64,000 nucleotides of DNA from Colwellia chukchiensis (lineage in GTDB: Bacteria; Pseudomonadota; Gammaproteobacteria; Enterobacterales; Alteromonadaceae), in NCBI RefSeq assembly GCF_002104455.1, contig NZ_NBOC01000006.1, forward strand, positions 62,001 to 126,000. Direction: 5' to 3'. Each line of letters starts with the position of its first letter. Within the stretch, counting starts at the first letter, position 1. The notes below the pieces were generated by a model. The model was given only the letters and a program-made list of their open reading frames with translations. It searched no databases and was not told the DNA's origin. Shown here in pieces: positions 1 to 10,293 of the stretch. Both the position numbers and the translations under genes were made by a program.

Positions 1-94
1 GCTGCCTCCGATAGAATTGAATTAAAGTAGGTATTTTTCGATAACAACTAAAAACATAAGTGTATGTTAAAGCAGCTACAAATATTATCAGGGT

Positions 95-130
95 ATAAAA
101 ACAATTCAGGCGGTAATTATACCGCCTGAA
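95..130 (-). terminator. Terminator of the fab operon, downstream of acpP
   Basis: A perfect 10-bp stem (TTCAGGCGGT at 105-114 with its complement at 121-130) encloses a 6-base loop. Read on the minus strand it is followed by a T-rich run. It lies just past the acpP stop codon, so it should end the yceD-to-acpP transcript. Positions 1-94 show no gene. Confidence 0.85.
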
Positions 131-151
131 ATCAATTACCTTCGTTTACTA

Positions 152-385
152 CTACTGGTTTGCAGTAACGTAATCGATTGCGGCTTGAACTGTTGTAATT
201 TTCTCAGCTTCTTCATCTGGAATTTCAGTATCAAATTCTTCTTCTAACGCCATTACTAATTCAACAGTGTCTAAAGAGTCAGCACCTAAGTCATCAACAA
301 AAGAAGCTTCAACTTTAACTTCGTCTTCGCTTACACCAAGTTGCTCAATAGTAATTTTTTTAACGCGTTCTTCAATAGTACTCAT
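152..385 (-). CDS. acpP: Acyl carrier protein
   Basis: This 77-residue acidic protein carries growing acyl chains on a 4'-phosphopantetheine arm for type II fatty acid synthesis in the cytoplasm. The attachment motif [18 protein letters not shown] is present, with the modified serine at about residue 37. Length and sequence match the family throughout. It is the last gene of the cluster; the 164-bp gap to fabG leaves room for its own promoter, as is usual for this very abundant protein. fabF, the usual next gene, would lie beyond the window edge. Confidence 0.98.
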   Translation of the reverse strand: MSTIEERVKKITIEQLGVSEDEVKVEASFVDDLGADSLDTVELVMALEEEFDTEIPDEEAEKITTVQAAIDYVTANQ

Positions 386-549
386 TTTTTTTCCTTTACT
401 AGAAAATACAATTTTTCAAAATTGTGTGTAGTTTATTCGTCAATAGCCAACCATGCAAGCTTCTAATTTTACTTTTTCGCTGGTCTAACCTGTTGACAGT
501 GCAAAATTTCTTCAAATTTAACATAAAGTAGCCAAAAGGCAAACTTATG

Positions 550-1284
550 TTAAACCATATACATACCGCCATTTACGTGCAGTGTTTCACCAGTAATATA
601 GGCAGCTGAATCTGATGCTAAAAAGGCAACAGCACTGGCAATTTCTTCAGGTTTACCCAAACGATTTGCAGGGACCTGTGCAAAAATGCCTTCTTTTTGT
701 TCATCCGTCAATGTTTGCGTCATATCGGTATCAATAAAACCAGGCGAAACCGTGTTCACTGTAATACCTCGAGATGCAACTTCACGCGCTAAAGATTTAG
801 TAAAACCAATTAAGCCTGACTTCGCCGTGGCGTAATTGACTTGTCCAGAATTACCCATAGTACCAACAACAGAGCCAATATTGATAATTCGCCCTTGACG
901 CTTTTTCATCATAGCACGCAATACGGCTTTGCTAATTTTGAAAACTGACGTTAAGTTGGTATCTATTATGTCGTGCCATTCATCGTCTTTCATTCGCATC
1001 ATTAAATTGTCGCGCGTAATTCCAGCATTATTTACTAACACGTCAACGCTTCCATGTTTTTCTTTAATTGTGTCAAACAAGGCACTAATTGAAGCGTCAT
1101 CAGTTACATTAAGCACTAAGCCTTGCCCTTCACCTAAATAATCGCTGATGTTTGCTGCACCATGCTCAGATGTTGCGGTACCAATCACATTACCACCTAA
1201 TGCCTTAAGTTGCGTGGCAATAGCTTTACCAATGCCGCGACTCGCGCCTGTCACTAAAATGACTTTTCCGTCTAATGAAAACAT
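550..1284 (-). CDS. fabG: 3-oxoacyl-ACP reductase FabG
   Basis: An NADPH-dependent short-chain dehydrogenase that reduces 3-oxoacyl-ACP in each elongation cycle. The 244 residues show the Rossmann motif GASRGIGKAIA near the N-terminus, the NNAG motif at about residue 86, and the catalytic Ser (NIGSVVGTMGNSGQ) and Tyr-x-x-x-Lys (YATAK). The C-terminal GGMYMV end is typical of FabG. It starts with ATG only 7 bp after the fabD stop, so the two genes are co-transcribed and probably translationally coupled. Confidence 0.98.
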   Translation of the reverse strand: MFSLDGKVILVTGASRGIGKAIATQLKALGGNVIGTATSEHGAANISDYLGEGQGLVLNVTDDASISALFDTIKEKHGSVDVLVNNAGITRDNLMMRMKDDEWHDIIDTNLTSVFKISKAVLRAMMKKRQGRIINIGSVVGTMGNSGQVNYATAKSGLIGFTKSLAREVASRGITVNTVSPGFIDTDMTQTLTDEQKEGIFAQVPANRLGKPEEIASAVAFLASDSAAYITGETLHVNGGMYMV

Positions 1285-1291
1285 ATTATTT

Positions 1292-2227
1292 CTACTCTAC
1301 TGATGCTAATGCTTTAGTTAATGTTGCACTGTCGTTTACCGATTGACAACTTATGGTTTTATCAATGCGTTTTATTAAACCTTGCAATACTTTACCCGGC
1401 CCTGCCTCAATCACTTGTTCTACGCCCTGCTGTGCTAAATACTGCATTGTTTCAGTCCAACGAACAGGACTATATAGTTGCTTAATTAATGCGGTTTTAA
1501 TCGCTGTAACCGATGACTCAATCGCCACATCGACATTGTTAACCACTGGAATATTAGGGGTGTTAAAGGTCACGGCATTGAAAGCTTGTGCAAGTTTATC
1601 TGCAGCATCTTTCATTAACGCACAATGTGACGGCACACTAACAGGCAGTGGCAGCACACGTTTTGCGCCGGCTTCTTTACATAATACGCCTGCACGCTCA
1701 ACGGCTGCTTTATGCCCGGCAATGACTACTTGCCCTGGCGAGTTAAAGTTAACCGCAGATACAACCTCGTCGTTTGCGGCTTTTTCACAGGCACTTATTA
1801 TTGCTTTATCTTCTAATCCTATAACCGCGGCCATAGCGCCAACACCCTCTGGCACCGACGCTTGCATAAATTCACCACGCTTCTCAACTAACGTCACCGC
1901 ATCAGATAAGGATAGCACGCCAGCACACACCAGTGCTGAGTATTCTCCTAAGCTATGACCCGCTAATAGTGCTGGGCTGACTGATGATGAAGCATGCCAC
2001 AATCGCCAAATAGCCACACTCGCGGTTAACAGCGCCGGTTGTGTATAATTGGTTTGGTTAAGCTGCTCTACGGGTCCTTGTTGAACCAATTGCCATAAGT
2101 CATAACCTAATGCCGCAGAAGCTTCAGAGAAGGTACTTTGTACCACTTCGTTATCAGCGAAATCTGCTAGCATAGCAAGAGATTGCGAACCTTGACCTGG
2201 GAAGACAAACGCTAAATTATTTTGCAT
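1292..2227 (-). CDS. fabD: Malonyl-CoA:ACP transacylase FabD
   Basis: Moves malonyl groups from CoA to ACP to supply the elongation cycle. The 311-residue protein begins with the family signature FVFPGQGSQSL and has the nucleophile elbow GHSLGEYSA (catalytic Ser at about residue 92) and the catalytic His in VPSHCALM. It sits between plsX and fabG. In E. coli and Shewanella fabH lies between plsX and fabD, but here the 91-bp gap upstream of fabD holds no gene. Confidence 0.98.
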   Translation of the reverse strand: MQNNLAFVFPGQGSQSLAMLADFADNEVVQSTFSEASAALGYDLWQLVQQGPVEQLNQTNYTQPALLTASVAIWRLWHASSSVSPALLAGHSLGEYSALVCAGVLSLSDAVTLVEKRGEFMQASVPEGVGAMAAVIGLEDKAIISACEKAANDEVVSAVNFNSPGQVVIAGHKAAVERAGVLCKEAGAKRVLPLPVSVPSHCALMKDAADKLAQAFNAVTFNTPNIPVVNNVDVAIESSVTAIKTALIKQLYSPVRWTETMQYLAQQGVEQVIEAGPGKVLQGLIKRIDKTISCQSVNDSATLTKALASVE

Positions 2228-2318
2228 TACTAGACCTAATTATTTGAAATTTTACCGTGATAATGTAACGCGCTCTTCGCAATACATTTATTATATTGTT
2301 AAACTTGATGACAAAATA

Positions 2319-3347
2319 TTATGCCTTTTGGCACAAACCTTGTTCAAGCTTATCTTTGATTTTAGTTGGTACTTGTCGCTCAACCTCAGTAACCGCTTCT
2401 AAAATAGCCGCATAAAATGCCATAACATTAGCGTTACCATGACTTTTAACTACAATACCGCGCAATCCTATCAAACTTGCGCCGTTATACTGGTCGGGGT
2501 TCATAGGTTTGAAGAGTTTTTTTAGTGGTCTAGACAATAGTTTGCCCATTATTTGCGCGATTAAGTTCTTTTTTATAATTTCTTGTAGTTGCTTATACAC
2601 CATTCTTGCCACACCCTCACAGGTTTTTAGCGCAACATTACCAACAAAACCATCACAAACAATCACATCAGCTTTATTAGTAAAAATATCATTACCTTCA
2701 ATAAAGCCAATATAGTTAATATCGTCGTTGGCGACTAAATAACTTGCGGCTTGCTTGATGTGATCGCTGCCTTTGTTATCTTCCTCGCCCATGTTCAATA
2801 ACGCGACCTTGGGGTTGTCGATGCCATTAACTTCTTTCGCCATCACAGAGCCCATAATAGCAAACTGATACAAGACACTGGAATCACAAAAAACATTGGC
2901 CCCTAAGTCCAGCATAAAAACATCCTGCTTGGGGTCGTTGCTGGGCAAAGCCGAAATTAACGCAGGACGTTCAACACCAGGCAAGGTTTTCAAAACAAAG
3001 TGCGCCATGGAAAAAAGTGCGCCGGTATTGCCTGCACTGACACAAGCTTGTGCTTTGCCTTGCTGCACTAAATCTAAAGCTTTACGCATTGATGACTGCT
3101 TTTTATTGCGCAGCGCAAATATAGGTTTTTCGTCCATTTCAACAACTTGCGTTGTTGGCATGATAGATATTCTCGGATGGGGAAAAGCGTGCTGCTGTGA
3201 AAGCTGCGTTTTGATAACAGACTCGTCTCCACACAAGATGAGCTGTAAATATGGGATATTCTCTACCGCAAGTATTGCCGCAGGAAGTGTTACGAGGGGG
3301 CCTTGATCGCCCCCCATAACATCTAACGCTATGGTTAGATTAATCAA
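2319..3347 (-). CDS. plsX: Phosphate acyltransferase PlsX
   Basis: Makes acyl-phosphate from acyl-ACP, the first step of phosphatidic acid synthesis through PlsY. The 342 residues match the family from [14 protein letters not shown] at the N-terminus through the central [14 protein letters not shown] and GFVGN motifs. The only start that keeps the conserved N-terminus is TTG at 3347; the first in-frame ATG falls inside the VMGGD motif. No clear Shine-Dalgarno precedes it, and the rpmF stop is 15 bp upstream, so coupling to rpmF translation is likely. Confidence 0.96.
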   Translation of the reverse strand: MINLTIALDVMGGDQGPLVTLPAAILAVENIPYLQLILCGDESVIKTQLSQQHAFPHPRISIMPTTQVVEMDEKPIFALRNKKQSSMRKALDLVQQGKAQACVSAGNTGALFSMAHFVLKTLPGVERPALISALPSNDPKQDVFMLDLGANVFCDSSVLYQFAIMGSVMAKEVNGIDNPKVALLNMGEEDNKGSDHIKQAASYLVANDDINYIGFIEGNDIFTNKADVIVCDGFVGNVALKTCEGVARMVYKQLQEIIKKNLIAQIMGKLLSRPLKKLFKPMNPDQYNGASLIGLRGIVVKSHGNANVMAFYAAILEAVTEVERQVPTKIKDKLEQGLCQKA

Positions 3348-3362
3348 GGTAATCGCTACAGA

Positions 3363-3533
3363 TTACTTATTGATTACTTTAACACCTTTGTAAAAGCCAT
3401 CAGCTGTTACATGGTGACGACGGTGACTTTCACCAGATACTGGATCTGTTGATAAATGCGTTGTCGTTACTGCGTCATGTGAACGGCGCATGCCACGTCT
3501 TGAACGAGACTTTTTGCTCTTTTGAACTGCCAT
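3363..3533 (-). CDS. rpmF: 50S ribosomal protein L32
   Basis: Read directly from the minus strand: a 56-residue basic protein beginning [17 protein letters not shown] and ending [11 protein letters not shown]. This is the standard length and sequence of bacterial L32, a large-subunit protein near the peptidyl transferase region. It sits in the conserved order yceD-rpmF-plsX, 36 bp after yceD, linking ribosome and membrane synthesis genes in one operon. The zinc-binding cysteines of some L32 forms are absent, as in the E. coli type. Confidence 0.97.
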   Translation of the reverse strand: MAVQKSKKSRSRRGMRRSHDAVTTTHLSTDPVSGESHRRHHVTADGFYKGVKVINK

Positions 3534-3569
3534 TGCCTACTCCTAAAATCGGTTATTAGCTAAAATTAA

Positions 3570-4082
3570 CTACTTAAGTTGTTTCAATACATCAAATGGA
3601 TTCGGTTTATCTAGCTCTTCAGGCAACTCCCCCCAAACACTATCAGACGGCGCCTGACAATCTTTGATGGCATGCCTTGGAATTAACGGAATCGCAAGTA
3701 AAAACTCATCTTCCACTAACTCTCGCAAATTAACTTCACCATTTTCATCTAATTCAATTGCGTCATAATATGACGGCAACTCAGCTGCAGCTTCAGCGTT
3801 TTTCACCGGACTAAAAGTAAAGTCTACTTCTAATGCCAATTCGAACTCCTCAGTACATCGCTGACAAGTTAAGGCAACTGTTGCCGATGAGTGACCCGTG
3901 ATGACCACTAAGCCCACTTCATCCACACTAAAATTAGCGTTAACTTGTACTTGCTCGCTTTGTGGTTGACACACAGCAAGCAATCTATTCATCCCAGATA
4001 CCTCAAAGTATCCTTCACACACTAACTTTCGTTGTGCGCTTCTGGATGGGTCTATCGTTATCGGGAGTTTAAGATTCTGCAT
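3570..4082 (-). CDS. yceD: 23S rRNA accumulation protein YceD (DUF177)
   Basis: A DUF177 protein needed in E. coli and plants for normal 23S rRNA levels. The motif CQRCTEEF and the C-terminal segment ending NPFDVLKQLK identify it. A longer reading frame begins at 4163, but I chose the ATG at 4082: it gives MQNLKLPITIDPSRSAQRKL, matching the usual family N-terminus, and 170 residues, close to the E. coli length of 173. This choice leaves 119 bp for divergent promoters shared with maf. First gene of the rpmF-fab operon. Confidence 0.93.
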   Translation of the reverse strand: MQNLKLPITIDPSRSAQRKLVCEGYFEVSGMNRLLAVCQPQSEQVQVNANFSVDEVGLVVITGHSSATVALTCQRCTEEFELALEVDFTFSPVKNAEAAAELPSYYDAIELDENGEVNLRELVEDEFLLAIPLIPRHAIKDCQAPSDSVWGELPEELDKPNPFDVLKQLK

Positions 4083-4201
4083 AAGGCGCGCATAATAAAG
4101 TGCCAGTGGGCTAGTGTCAAAAGAAAAATAGCTAAATTTGTTTAAAAACTCAAGATAGTCCATATATTAACAGCTAACTGTTTATATTTTGAGTAGTATT
4201 A

Positions 4202-4789
4202 ATGAAAAAACTCGTTTTAGGTTCTACCTCACCGTTTCGCAAAGAAATTTTAACTAAACTAAATATTCCCTTCGAGTGTGCCAAACCTGATATAGATGAA
4301 AGTCCCTTAGACGGCGAATCAGCGCTTGAGCTCGTCGAACGACTAGCAATTGAAAAAGCCAAGGCGGTAGCTGCTGCTTATCCAGACGCTCTTATTATAG
4401 GCTCAGATCAAGTGGCCATGTGTGATGGTGAAGTACTTGGTAAGCCACACAACTTTAACAACGCGGTCAAACAACTGGAAAAATTCAGCAACAAAACCGT
4501 AACCTTTTATACTGGCTTATGTGTTTATGATAGTGGCTTAGATCATACCACAGCGTTAATTGAACCTTTTTTAGTGCACTTTAATGAGCTCTCACGCAGC
4601 GATATAGAAAACTATCTACATGCCGAGCAACCTTATAATTGTGCTGGCAGCTTCAAAAGTGAAGGCTTAGGTATTTGCTTATTTAAAAAACTTGAAGGTG
4701 ATGATCCCAACAGCCTGATCGGCTTACCCTTAATTAAATTGGTTGCACTGTTAAAGTTGCATGGTGTGGATGTCTTAGCAGCACAATAA
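4202..4789 (+). CDS. yceF: Maf-family nucleotide pyrophosphatase (YceF type)
   Basis: A 195-residue Maf/Ham1-like house-cleaning enzyme that hydrolyses modified nucleoside triphosphates; the YceF subgroup prefers 7-methyl-GTP. The N-terminal LVLGSTSPFRKEIL motif, the catalytic segment IIGSDQVA and the GKP motif are all present. It is divergent from yceD, the arrangement found in E. coli. The YceF assignment over other Maf subgroups follows from this synteny and from the GSDQVA form of the motif. Confidence 0.93.
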   Translation: MKKLVLGSTSPFRKEILTKLNIPFECAKPDIDESPLDGESALELVERLAIEKAKAVAAAYPDALIIGSDQVAMCDGEVLGKPHNFNNAVKQLEKFSNKTVTFYTGLCVYDSGLDHTTALIEPFLVHFNELSRSDIENYLHAEQPYNCAGSFKSEGLGICLFKKLEGDDPNSLIGLPLIKLVALLKLHGVDVLAAQ

Positions 4790-4991
4790 GCTAGGTCCAT
4801 ATTCACAGGCTAAAAAATATATCTATACGGAAATAAATGCGAGTTTTATCTTTAAAGCTCGCAATGAAGAGTTAAAGCCAGCGTCACATTGAGTATCAGC
4901 CCTGACTTTACTGAAAGCGTTAAACGAACAACTGACCACAAAGCGCTGCTTTTAAGCCAGAATGTTAGGCAACTAAACGTCGCATTTATCA

Positions 4992-5978
4992 CTAATGCGC
5001 GGTGGCTTTCGTCAATTTTTTTAAAAGTTTTTCGAGTGAAGGTTCCAACGGCGCTTCAACCTTTATCCGTTGTTCCGATAATGGATGCGTAAACTCTATG
5101 CTAGCGGCATGTAAAAATAAGCGCTTTAGGCCTAGCGACTTCATTTCCTGATCAAAATCTTCATGACCATATTTGGCGTCACAGGCAATGGCATGGCCTT
5201 TGGTTTGGCAATGAACACGAATTTGATGGGTACGCCCAGTAACGGGAAACGCGCGAACAAGGCTGGCATTTTTATAGTGCTGAATCACTTTATAGCGAGT
5301 TTCTGCTGCTTTGCCATTAATGTTATCCACCACCACCACACGCTCACCTGACTTTAAGTCATTTTTCTTTAATGCGTCTGTGACTCGGGTCAACTTACTC
5401 GACCAGCGTCCTTTAACTAATGCATGATAATATTTTTGTACGGTTTTATTACGCAACTGCTCATGCAAATGGCGTAACGCTGAACGTTTTTTCGCCACTA
5501 CTAAGCAACCAGAGGTATCTCGATCAAGGCGGTGCACTAGCTCTAACATGCGAGCGTCGGGGCGCAAGGCTCTTAATGCCTCGATTAAGCCAAAACTTAA
5601 TCCACTTCCGCCATGCACTGCCATGCCAGAGGGTTTGTTAATAACGATAAGTCGGTCATCTTCAAATAATATTTGTTGTTCTAAGTTAGCCACTACATTC
5701 AGCTGAGTTGAAACCACATTCGTATTTTCCGACACCCGAATCGGTGCCACACGAATAAGATCTTCATTTTGTAACTTATACTCTGGCTTAGTTCGCTTTT
5801 TGTTAACGCGAATTTCACCCTTGCGCAACAATCGATATAACATACTTTTCGGTACACCTTTTAACGTTTTCATTAAAAAGTTATCAATACGTTGACCAGC
5901 ATCTTCGCTGTCAACCTTTATAAATCTAACTTGTGGCTTTTCGGTATCAGTCATAGGAACTTTATTAACAACTATCAT
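4992..5978 (-). CDS. rluC: 23S rRNA pseudouridine synthase RluC
   Basis: Isomerises uridines 955, 2504 and 2580 of 23S rRNA (E. coli numbering). An N-terminal S4 RNA-binding domain (residues about 28-90) precedes the RluA-type catalytic domain with HRLDRDTSGCLVVAKK, which contains the catalytic Asp, and the GRTHQIRVH motif. At 328 residues it is family length. The start is uncertain: ATG at 5978 or ATG at 5954, neither with a clear ribosome-binding site. It is divergent from rne, as in E. coli. Confidence 0.95.
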   Translation of the reverse strand: MIVVNKVPMTDTEKPQVRFIKVDSEDAGQRIDNFLMKTLKGVPKSMLYRLLRKGEIRVNKKRTKPEYKLQNEDLIRVAPIRVSENTNVVSTQLNVVANLEQQILFEDDRLIVINKPSGMAVHGGSGLSFGLIEALRALRPDARMLELVHRLDRDTSGCLVVAKKRSALRHLHEQLRNKTVQKYYHALVKGRWSSKLTRVTDALKKNDLKSGERVVVVDNINGKAAETRYKVIQHYKNASLVRAFPVTGRTHQIRVHCQTKGHAIACDAKYGHEDFDQEMKSLGLKRLFLHAASIEFTHPLSEQRIKVEAPLEPSLEKLLKKLTKATAH

Positions 5979-6593
5979 TGACCGCAGTTTAACATATTTT
6001 TTTCACTATACTGGCAATTAAAACGAGGATTTTGTTGGCTAATCTAGAAATAAAGTGTGATAATAATCTGGTTACCGTTACAATTTAACTGTAATGAGTA
6101 AAAAGGATGCTTTAAACGAGACGTAAGAGGCGAAATGCGGCCACATTAATATTAGGCAGTTTTATCTAACATCATTGTCGAAATATTGAAAGTAAGGCCT
6201 ATTGCGATATTGACGCGTGTAACTTGTCAATCAAGCGCGCATAAACATTTAGTCCCGCGTGAAAAAGCGATTATATAATTAAACAGAAAAGTAAGTCACA
6301 TTTTCAATCGTTAAGCCATTAGAAAATACGATAAAAATATCGCACTAAAACTAACGATGCACTGTACTTTCTGTTACGCACAGCACACAGGCTGAGCACA
6401 TAAAGAATCAAATTCGCTGCGCTTTAAACTAGCGCAGTTATTAAGACAATTCGGAAATTTTAACAGCTTACTGCGTAGTATGGCGTAGTAAGATTGACAC
6501 CCGTGAGGCTGACAAGCTGCTGTTACCATAGCGATAGATTGCTTTGTGCGCTAAGCAATGGTGGGCTGTGACTATAAAAGAGTCACACAAACT
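5979..6593. promoter_or_regulatory. Divergent rluC/rne intergenic region with long rne leader
   Basis: A 615-bp gene-free stretch between rluC and rne. A stable hairpin (CTGCGCT at 6417-6423, 7-base loop, AGCGCAG at 6431-6437) lies about 160 bases before the rne start and could be part of the rne 5' leader. In E. coli the long rne leader carries stem-loops through which RNase E limits its own mRNA; that the same happens here is inference. I see no convincing ORF in the region. Confidence 0.45.
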
Positions 6594-9500
6594 ATGAAAC
6601 GTATGTTAATTAATGCTACACAGTCAGAAGAATTGCGTGTAGCGCTTGTTGATGGTCAACAACTTTATGATTTAGATATCGAAAGCCCTGGTCACGAACA
6701 AAAAAAATCAAACATTTATAAAGCTAAAATCACCCGTATCGAACCGTCGCTAGAAGCGGCATTCGTTGATTATGGTGCCGATCGTCATGGTTTCTTACCC
6801 ATGAAAGAGATTGCACGCGAATACTTCCCTAAAGGCTATAGTTTCCAAGGTCGGCCAAATATCAAAGAAGTTTTGCACGAAGGCCAAGAAGTCATTGTGC
6901 AAATTGATAAAGAAGAACGTGGCCAAAAAGGCGCCGCGTTAACTACCTTTATTAGTCTTGCCGGTAGCTATTTAGTTCTCATGCCAAACAACCCTCGTGC
7001 TGGTGGTATTTCTCGCCGTATTGAAGGTGATGAGCGGACTGATTTAAAAGCCTCATTAAGTAAACTTAAACTGCCTAAAGGCATGGGTTTAATTGTTCGC
7101 ACCGCAGGTGTAGGCAAAGAGTTTGAAGAACTTGATTGGGATTTAAATGTACTTTTGCATCATTGGAACGCGATTTCAGAAGCTGCAGCAAGCCGCCCTG
7201 CACCATTCTTAATCCACCAAGAAACTAATGTTATCTTACGAGCTATTCGTGACTATTTGCGTCGTGACATCGGTGAAGTATTAATCGATCGACCAAAAAT
7301 ATTCGAAAGTGTGAAAAAGCACATTGAAGTTGTCCGCCCAGATTTTTTAAGTAAAGTGAAGCTTTACACAAACGATGTTCCCCTTTTTACTCATTATCAA
7401 ATTGAATCGCAAATAGAAACCGCATTCCAACGTGAAGTGCGCTTACCTTCTGGAGGCTCTATTGTCATAGACCCAACAGAGGCAATGACATCAATCGATA
7501 TTAACTCTGCCCGCGCAACAAAAGGCAGCGATATCGAAGAAACCGCATTTAATACCAATTTAGAAGCAGCAGAAGAAATTGCCCGTCAATTACGCTTGCG
7601 CGACTTAGGTGGCTTAGTGGTGATCGACTTCATCGATATGACTCCTGCTCGCCATCAACGTGAAGTTGAAAATAGAATGCGTGATGCTGTAAAGCAAGAC
7701 AGAGCACGTATTCAATTAGGTCGCATTTCACGCTTTGGCCTACTCGAAATGTCCCGTCAGCGTTTACGCCCTTCAATTGGCGAAACAAGTCAAGGGGTAT
7801 GTCCACGTTGTAACGGTACCGGCCATGTCAGGGGCGTAGAGTCGTTAGCACTGTCAGTCTTGCGCTTGATGGAAGAAGAAGCCATTAAAGACAATACCCA
7901 ACAAGTACAAGCGCAAGTGCCAGTGCCTGTTGCTACATACTTGCTAAATGAAAAGCGCCGTTCTGTATTTCATATTGAAAAACACCACAGTGTCAACATT
8001 CTCATCATTCCTAACCCCAACATGGTGACACCACAATATGAAGTGGTTCGAATAAAGAAAGATGAAAGCACTGAAGAAGCAAGCTATGAAGTTGAATTTA
8101 AGCAAAATGCGCCTGAAGAAGCCGTTATGCCTAAATTCGACAAAGAAGCTAATAAACGTGTAGAGCCTTTATTACAGGGAATGTCTGCCCCTAAAAAAGA
8201 AAATAAGCAACCGTCTGAAAAAACGCAAAAAGCCAAAACAACAGCCGTTGAGTCAAAAGGCATGGTTAGTAGCATTCTGTCTTGGTTGAAGTCACTTGTA
8301 AGCACTGACGAAGTTAAAGCTGAGCCGCAACCGCCACAGGAAAACAAGCCGACAAATCAAGAGCGTCGACCACAACGTAAGCGCCAAAGTCAACGCCGCA
8401 ACAACAAAAATGATACTCGCAGTGATTCGCGTAATGACAATAGCCGTCATGACAAGCGCAAGTCACAAGACAACAGCGACAATAAGGCAAATAAGCAAAA
8501 TAAACCCAGTACTAACAAGCCGCAAAAAGAAAGGGTACAAAAGCCGAAAGAAGAAAAGGTTGCAGAGCGTCGTCAACGTCGTAGTAACCGCAAAAAAGTA
8601 CGTGTTACAGCTAATCAACAGCCGGCCACTGCTGATGATAAAAACAAACAAACCACTACGCCAGAAGTCGCTAAAATAGCTGATAAAGCGCAAAGTGAAG
8701 TTAAGCAACCGCAAGCAAGCGCAGTTGAGAATGTAACGAGTGCTGACAATAAGGCAACAGAACCAGCAGTTAACGTCAGCAAAGAGGAGCAACGCCCGAG
8801 AAGTCGTCGCTCTCCTCGCCATATGCGTGCACATGGGCAGCGTCGCAGACAAAACGCAGAAACATCGGAAAACAACAGTGAAATTACTGAAGATCCGGTA
8901 ACGGCACGCTACCCTGAACAAAACCTCGATAGCGTAGCAACGGACACCGTTAAGCAAACAAGTGTGTCAAAGAGTACTGATGAGGAAGCAAAAACACAAA
9001 GCAAAGTCAGTGCAGAGCCAGCCCAAGTTGACGATGCAAATTCTGAGCTTCAGCAAGACGCGAATACGGTAGCCCAAACGAGTCAGGAAGTTCAGCAGGA
9101 TTTACCCTTTGACGATACGCCAACTGCAGCGACTAATGTTGAAGTACAAGTAACCCCTGCAACGCCTAACACCAGTGAATTAGAATCGAAAGTACAAACA
9201 GATGCAAAAGCAGATACAGGCGCAAATGTCGAGCCAGTTGCGAACGCGGATGCAGTGCCAGCAAAAGAAGCCATAAAGGCGGAAAAAACGCAGCCTGTTA
9301 CAACTGATGCTAATAGCACTACTAAGACAAATGCTCAGTCGCAAGACACTGTAGCAGCTAACACTAACAACAGTAACAGCGACAACACGGCACCTGACTT
9401 AGTTGCTAATGAAGAAACGGCGACAAAACAAGAAGACAAGCCTAAAAAGGTGCGCGCTAAAGTTAAAAACATTAAGCGTAAAGTCAAAGCTGCCGCCAGT

Positions 9501-9686
9501 AAGCCAGCAGGCAAAGCATCAGCACCTATGACAAAGCCAGAAACTATTGTTAGTCACGGCGTAATTCCACGCGACTTTGTTGCCAGCGAGCAGCGAGCGA
9601 CACATAGCAAGTCAGGTAAATCAGCATTAGTTAGCGATGCAACAAGTCGACATTCGGCAGGGCCAACAAATCCTAGTCTTAATTAA
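6594..9686 (+). CDS. rne: Ribonuclease E
   Basis: Endoribonuclease that initiates mRNA decay and processes rRNA and tRNA; scaffold of the degradosome. I chose ATG 6594 ([21 protein letters not shown]), the canonical N-terminus, over the ATG 12 codons upstream. The protein has 1030 residues. The S1 domain is at about 37-120, the catalytic core includes [10 protein letters not shown] and VVIDFIDM, and the zinc-link CPRC lies at 403-406 (E. coli 404-407). At about 555-572 [15 protein letters not shown] resembles the amphipathic membrane-targeting helix. The remainder is a low-complexity tail with two arginine-rich patches and a lysine-rich patch, typical of the disordered scaffold half. Confidence 0.97.
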   Translation: MKRMLINATQSEELRVALVDGQQLYDLDIESPGHEQKKSNIYKAKITRIEPSLEAAFVDYGADRHGFLPMKEIAREYFPKGYSFQGRPNIKEVLHEGQEVIVQIDKEERGQKGAALTTFISLAGSYLVLMPNNPRAGGISRRIEGDERTDLKASLSKLKLPKGMGLIVRTAGVGKEFEELDWDLNVLLHHWNAISEAAASRPAPFLIHQETNVILRAIRDYLRRDIGEVLIDRPKIFESVKKHIEVVRPDFLSKVKLYTNDVPLFTHYQIESQIETAFQREVRLPSGGSIVIDPTEAMTSIDINSARATKGSDIEETAFNTNLEAAEEIARQLRLRDLGGLVVIDFIDMTPARHQREVENRMRDAVKQDRARIQLGRISRFGLLEMSRQRLRPSIGETSQGVCPRCNGTGHVRGVESLALSVLRLMEEEAIKDNTQQVQAQVPVPVATYLLNEKRRSVFHIEKHHSVNILIIPNPNMVTPQYEVVRIKKDESTEEASYEVEFKQNAPEEAVMPKFDKEANKRVEPLLQGMSAPKKENKQPSEKTQKAKTTAVESKGMVSSILSWLKSLVSTDEVKAEPQPPQENKPTNQERRPQRKRQSQRRNNKNDTRSDSRNDNSRHDKRKSQDNSDNKANKQNKPSTNKPQKERVQKPKEEKVAERRQRRSNRKKVRVTANQQPATADDKNKQTTTPEVAKIADKAQSEVKQPQASAVENVTSADNKATEPAVNVSKEEQRPRSRRSPRHMRAHGQRRRQNAETSENNSEITEDPVTARYPEQNLDSVATDTVKQTSVSKSTDEEAKTQSKVSAEPAQVDDANSELQQDANTVAQTSQEVQQDLPFDDTPTAATNVEVQVTPATPNTSELESKVQTDAKADTGANVEPVANADAVPAKEAIKAEKTQPVTTDANSTTKTNAQSQDTVAANTNNSNSDNTAPDLVANEETATKQEDKPKKVRAKVKNIKRKVKAAASKPAGKASAPMTKPETIVSHGVIPRDFVASEQRATHSKSGKSALVSDATSRHSAGPTNPSLN

Positions 9687-9726
9687 ACGTTAACCATAAG
9701 ACTTGTTGATAAAAGCACGAACAACA

Positions 9727-9760
9727 AAAACGCCAATTGCTTAGCAATTGGCGTTTTTTC
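9727..9760. terminator. Bidirectional terminator between rne and the phosphatase gene
   Basis: A hairpin with stem ACGCCAATTG, loop CTTAG and the matching CAATTGGCGT, flanked by A-run and T-run, so it can act on both strands. It serves rne on the plus strand and the convergent phosphatase gene on the minus strand. Confidence 0.85.
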
Positions 9761-9810
9761 TGTTTTGCACTTATGCCGGTTTAACTTATCGACTAAAGAA
9801 CAACAATAAA

Positions 9811-10293
9811 CTAAGTTGTTGTTAAACGTTTAATTAAACCTGCGCTTGCATCCTCAATTAAATCGAGCACAAGTTGAAAGCCCTTGGCACCACCATAATA
9901 CGGATCAGGTACTTCGCTTTCTTGAAAATTGTCGGCATAATCTAAAAATAACTGTATTTTATACTGAAACTCTTGTGGTGCCACTTTCAATAAATCTTTG
10001 ATATTTTGCTGATCCATTGCCAAAATTAAATCAAACTTTTCAAAATCTTGTACGGTAACTTTGCGCGCTTTGATTTTATCAAAATTATAGCCTCGTGCCA
10101 GACCCGCTTTTTGCGCTCTATGATCTGGCTTTTCTCGTGCATGCGATCCTAACGTGCCTGCCGAATCAATGGTAAGGGGTAGTGCTTTTGCCTGAGTCCT
10201 AAAAACGGCTTCTGCCGTTGGCGAGCGGCATATGTTGCCCATACAAACGAATAAAATCGACGTTACATCTTTTAATGGCTTAACATCATTCAC
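9811..10293 (-). CDS. Low-molecular-weight protein-tyrosine phosphatase
   Basis: A 160-residue phosphatase of the small arsenate-reductase-like fold. The P-loop VCMGNICRSPTAEAVF (Cys-x5-Arg) is near residue 17, and the general-acid motif VPDPYYGG with two aromatic residues is near the C-terminus. The start is GTG at 10293, chosen because an AGGAG sits 8 bases upstream. It stands alone, with no kinase or exopolysaccharide genes near it, so its substrate cannot be inferred here. Convergent with rne. Confidence 0.92.
   Translation of the reverse strand: MNDVKPLKDVTSILFVCMGNICRSPTAEAVFRTQAKALPLTIDSAGTLGSHAREKPDHRAQKAGLARGYNFDKIKARKVTVQDFEKFDLILAMDQQNIKDLLKVAPQEFQYKIQLFLDYADNFQESEVPDPYYGGAKGFQLVLDLIEDASAGLIKRLTTT

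Noticed and set aside
4889-5092. 67-codon plus-strand frame downstream of maf
   Set aside because: It overlaps the 3' end of rluC in antisense and has no recognisable product.
8463-8957. Long minus-strand open frames across the 3' half of rne
   Set aside because: They lie antisense to the low-complexity tail of RNase E, have no recognisable domains or start signals, and follow from its base composition.
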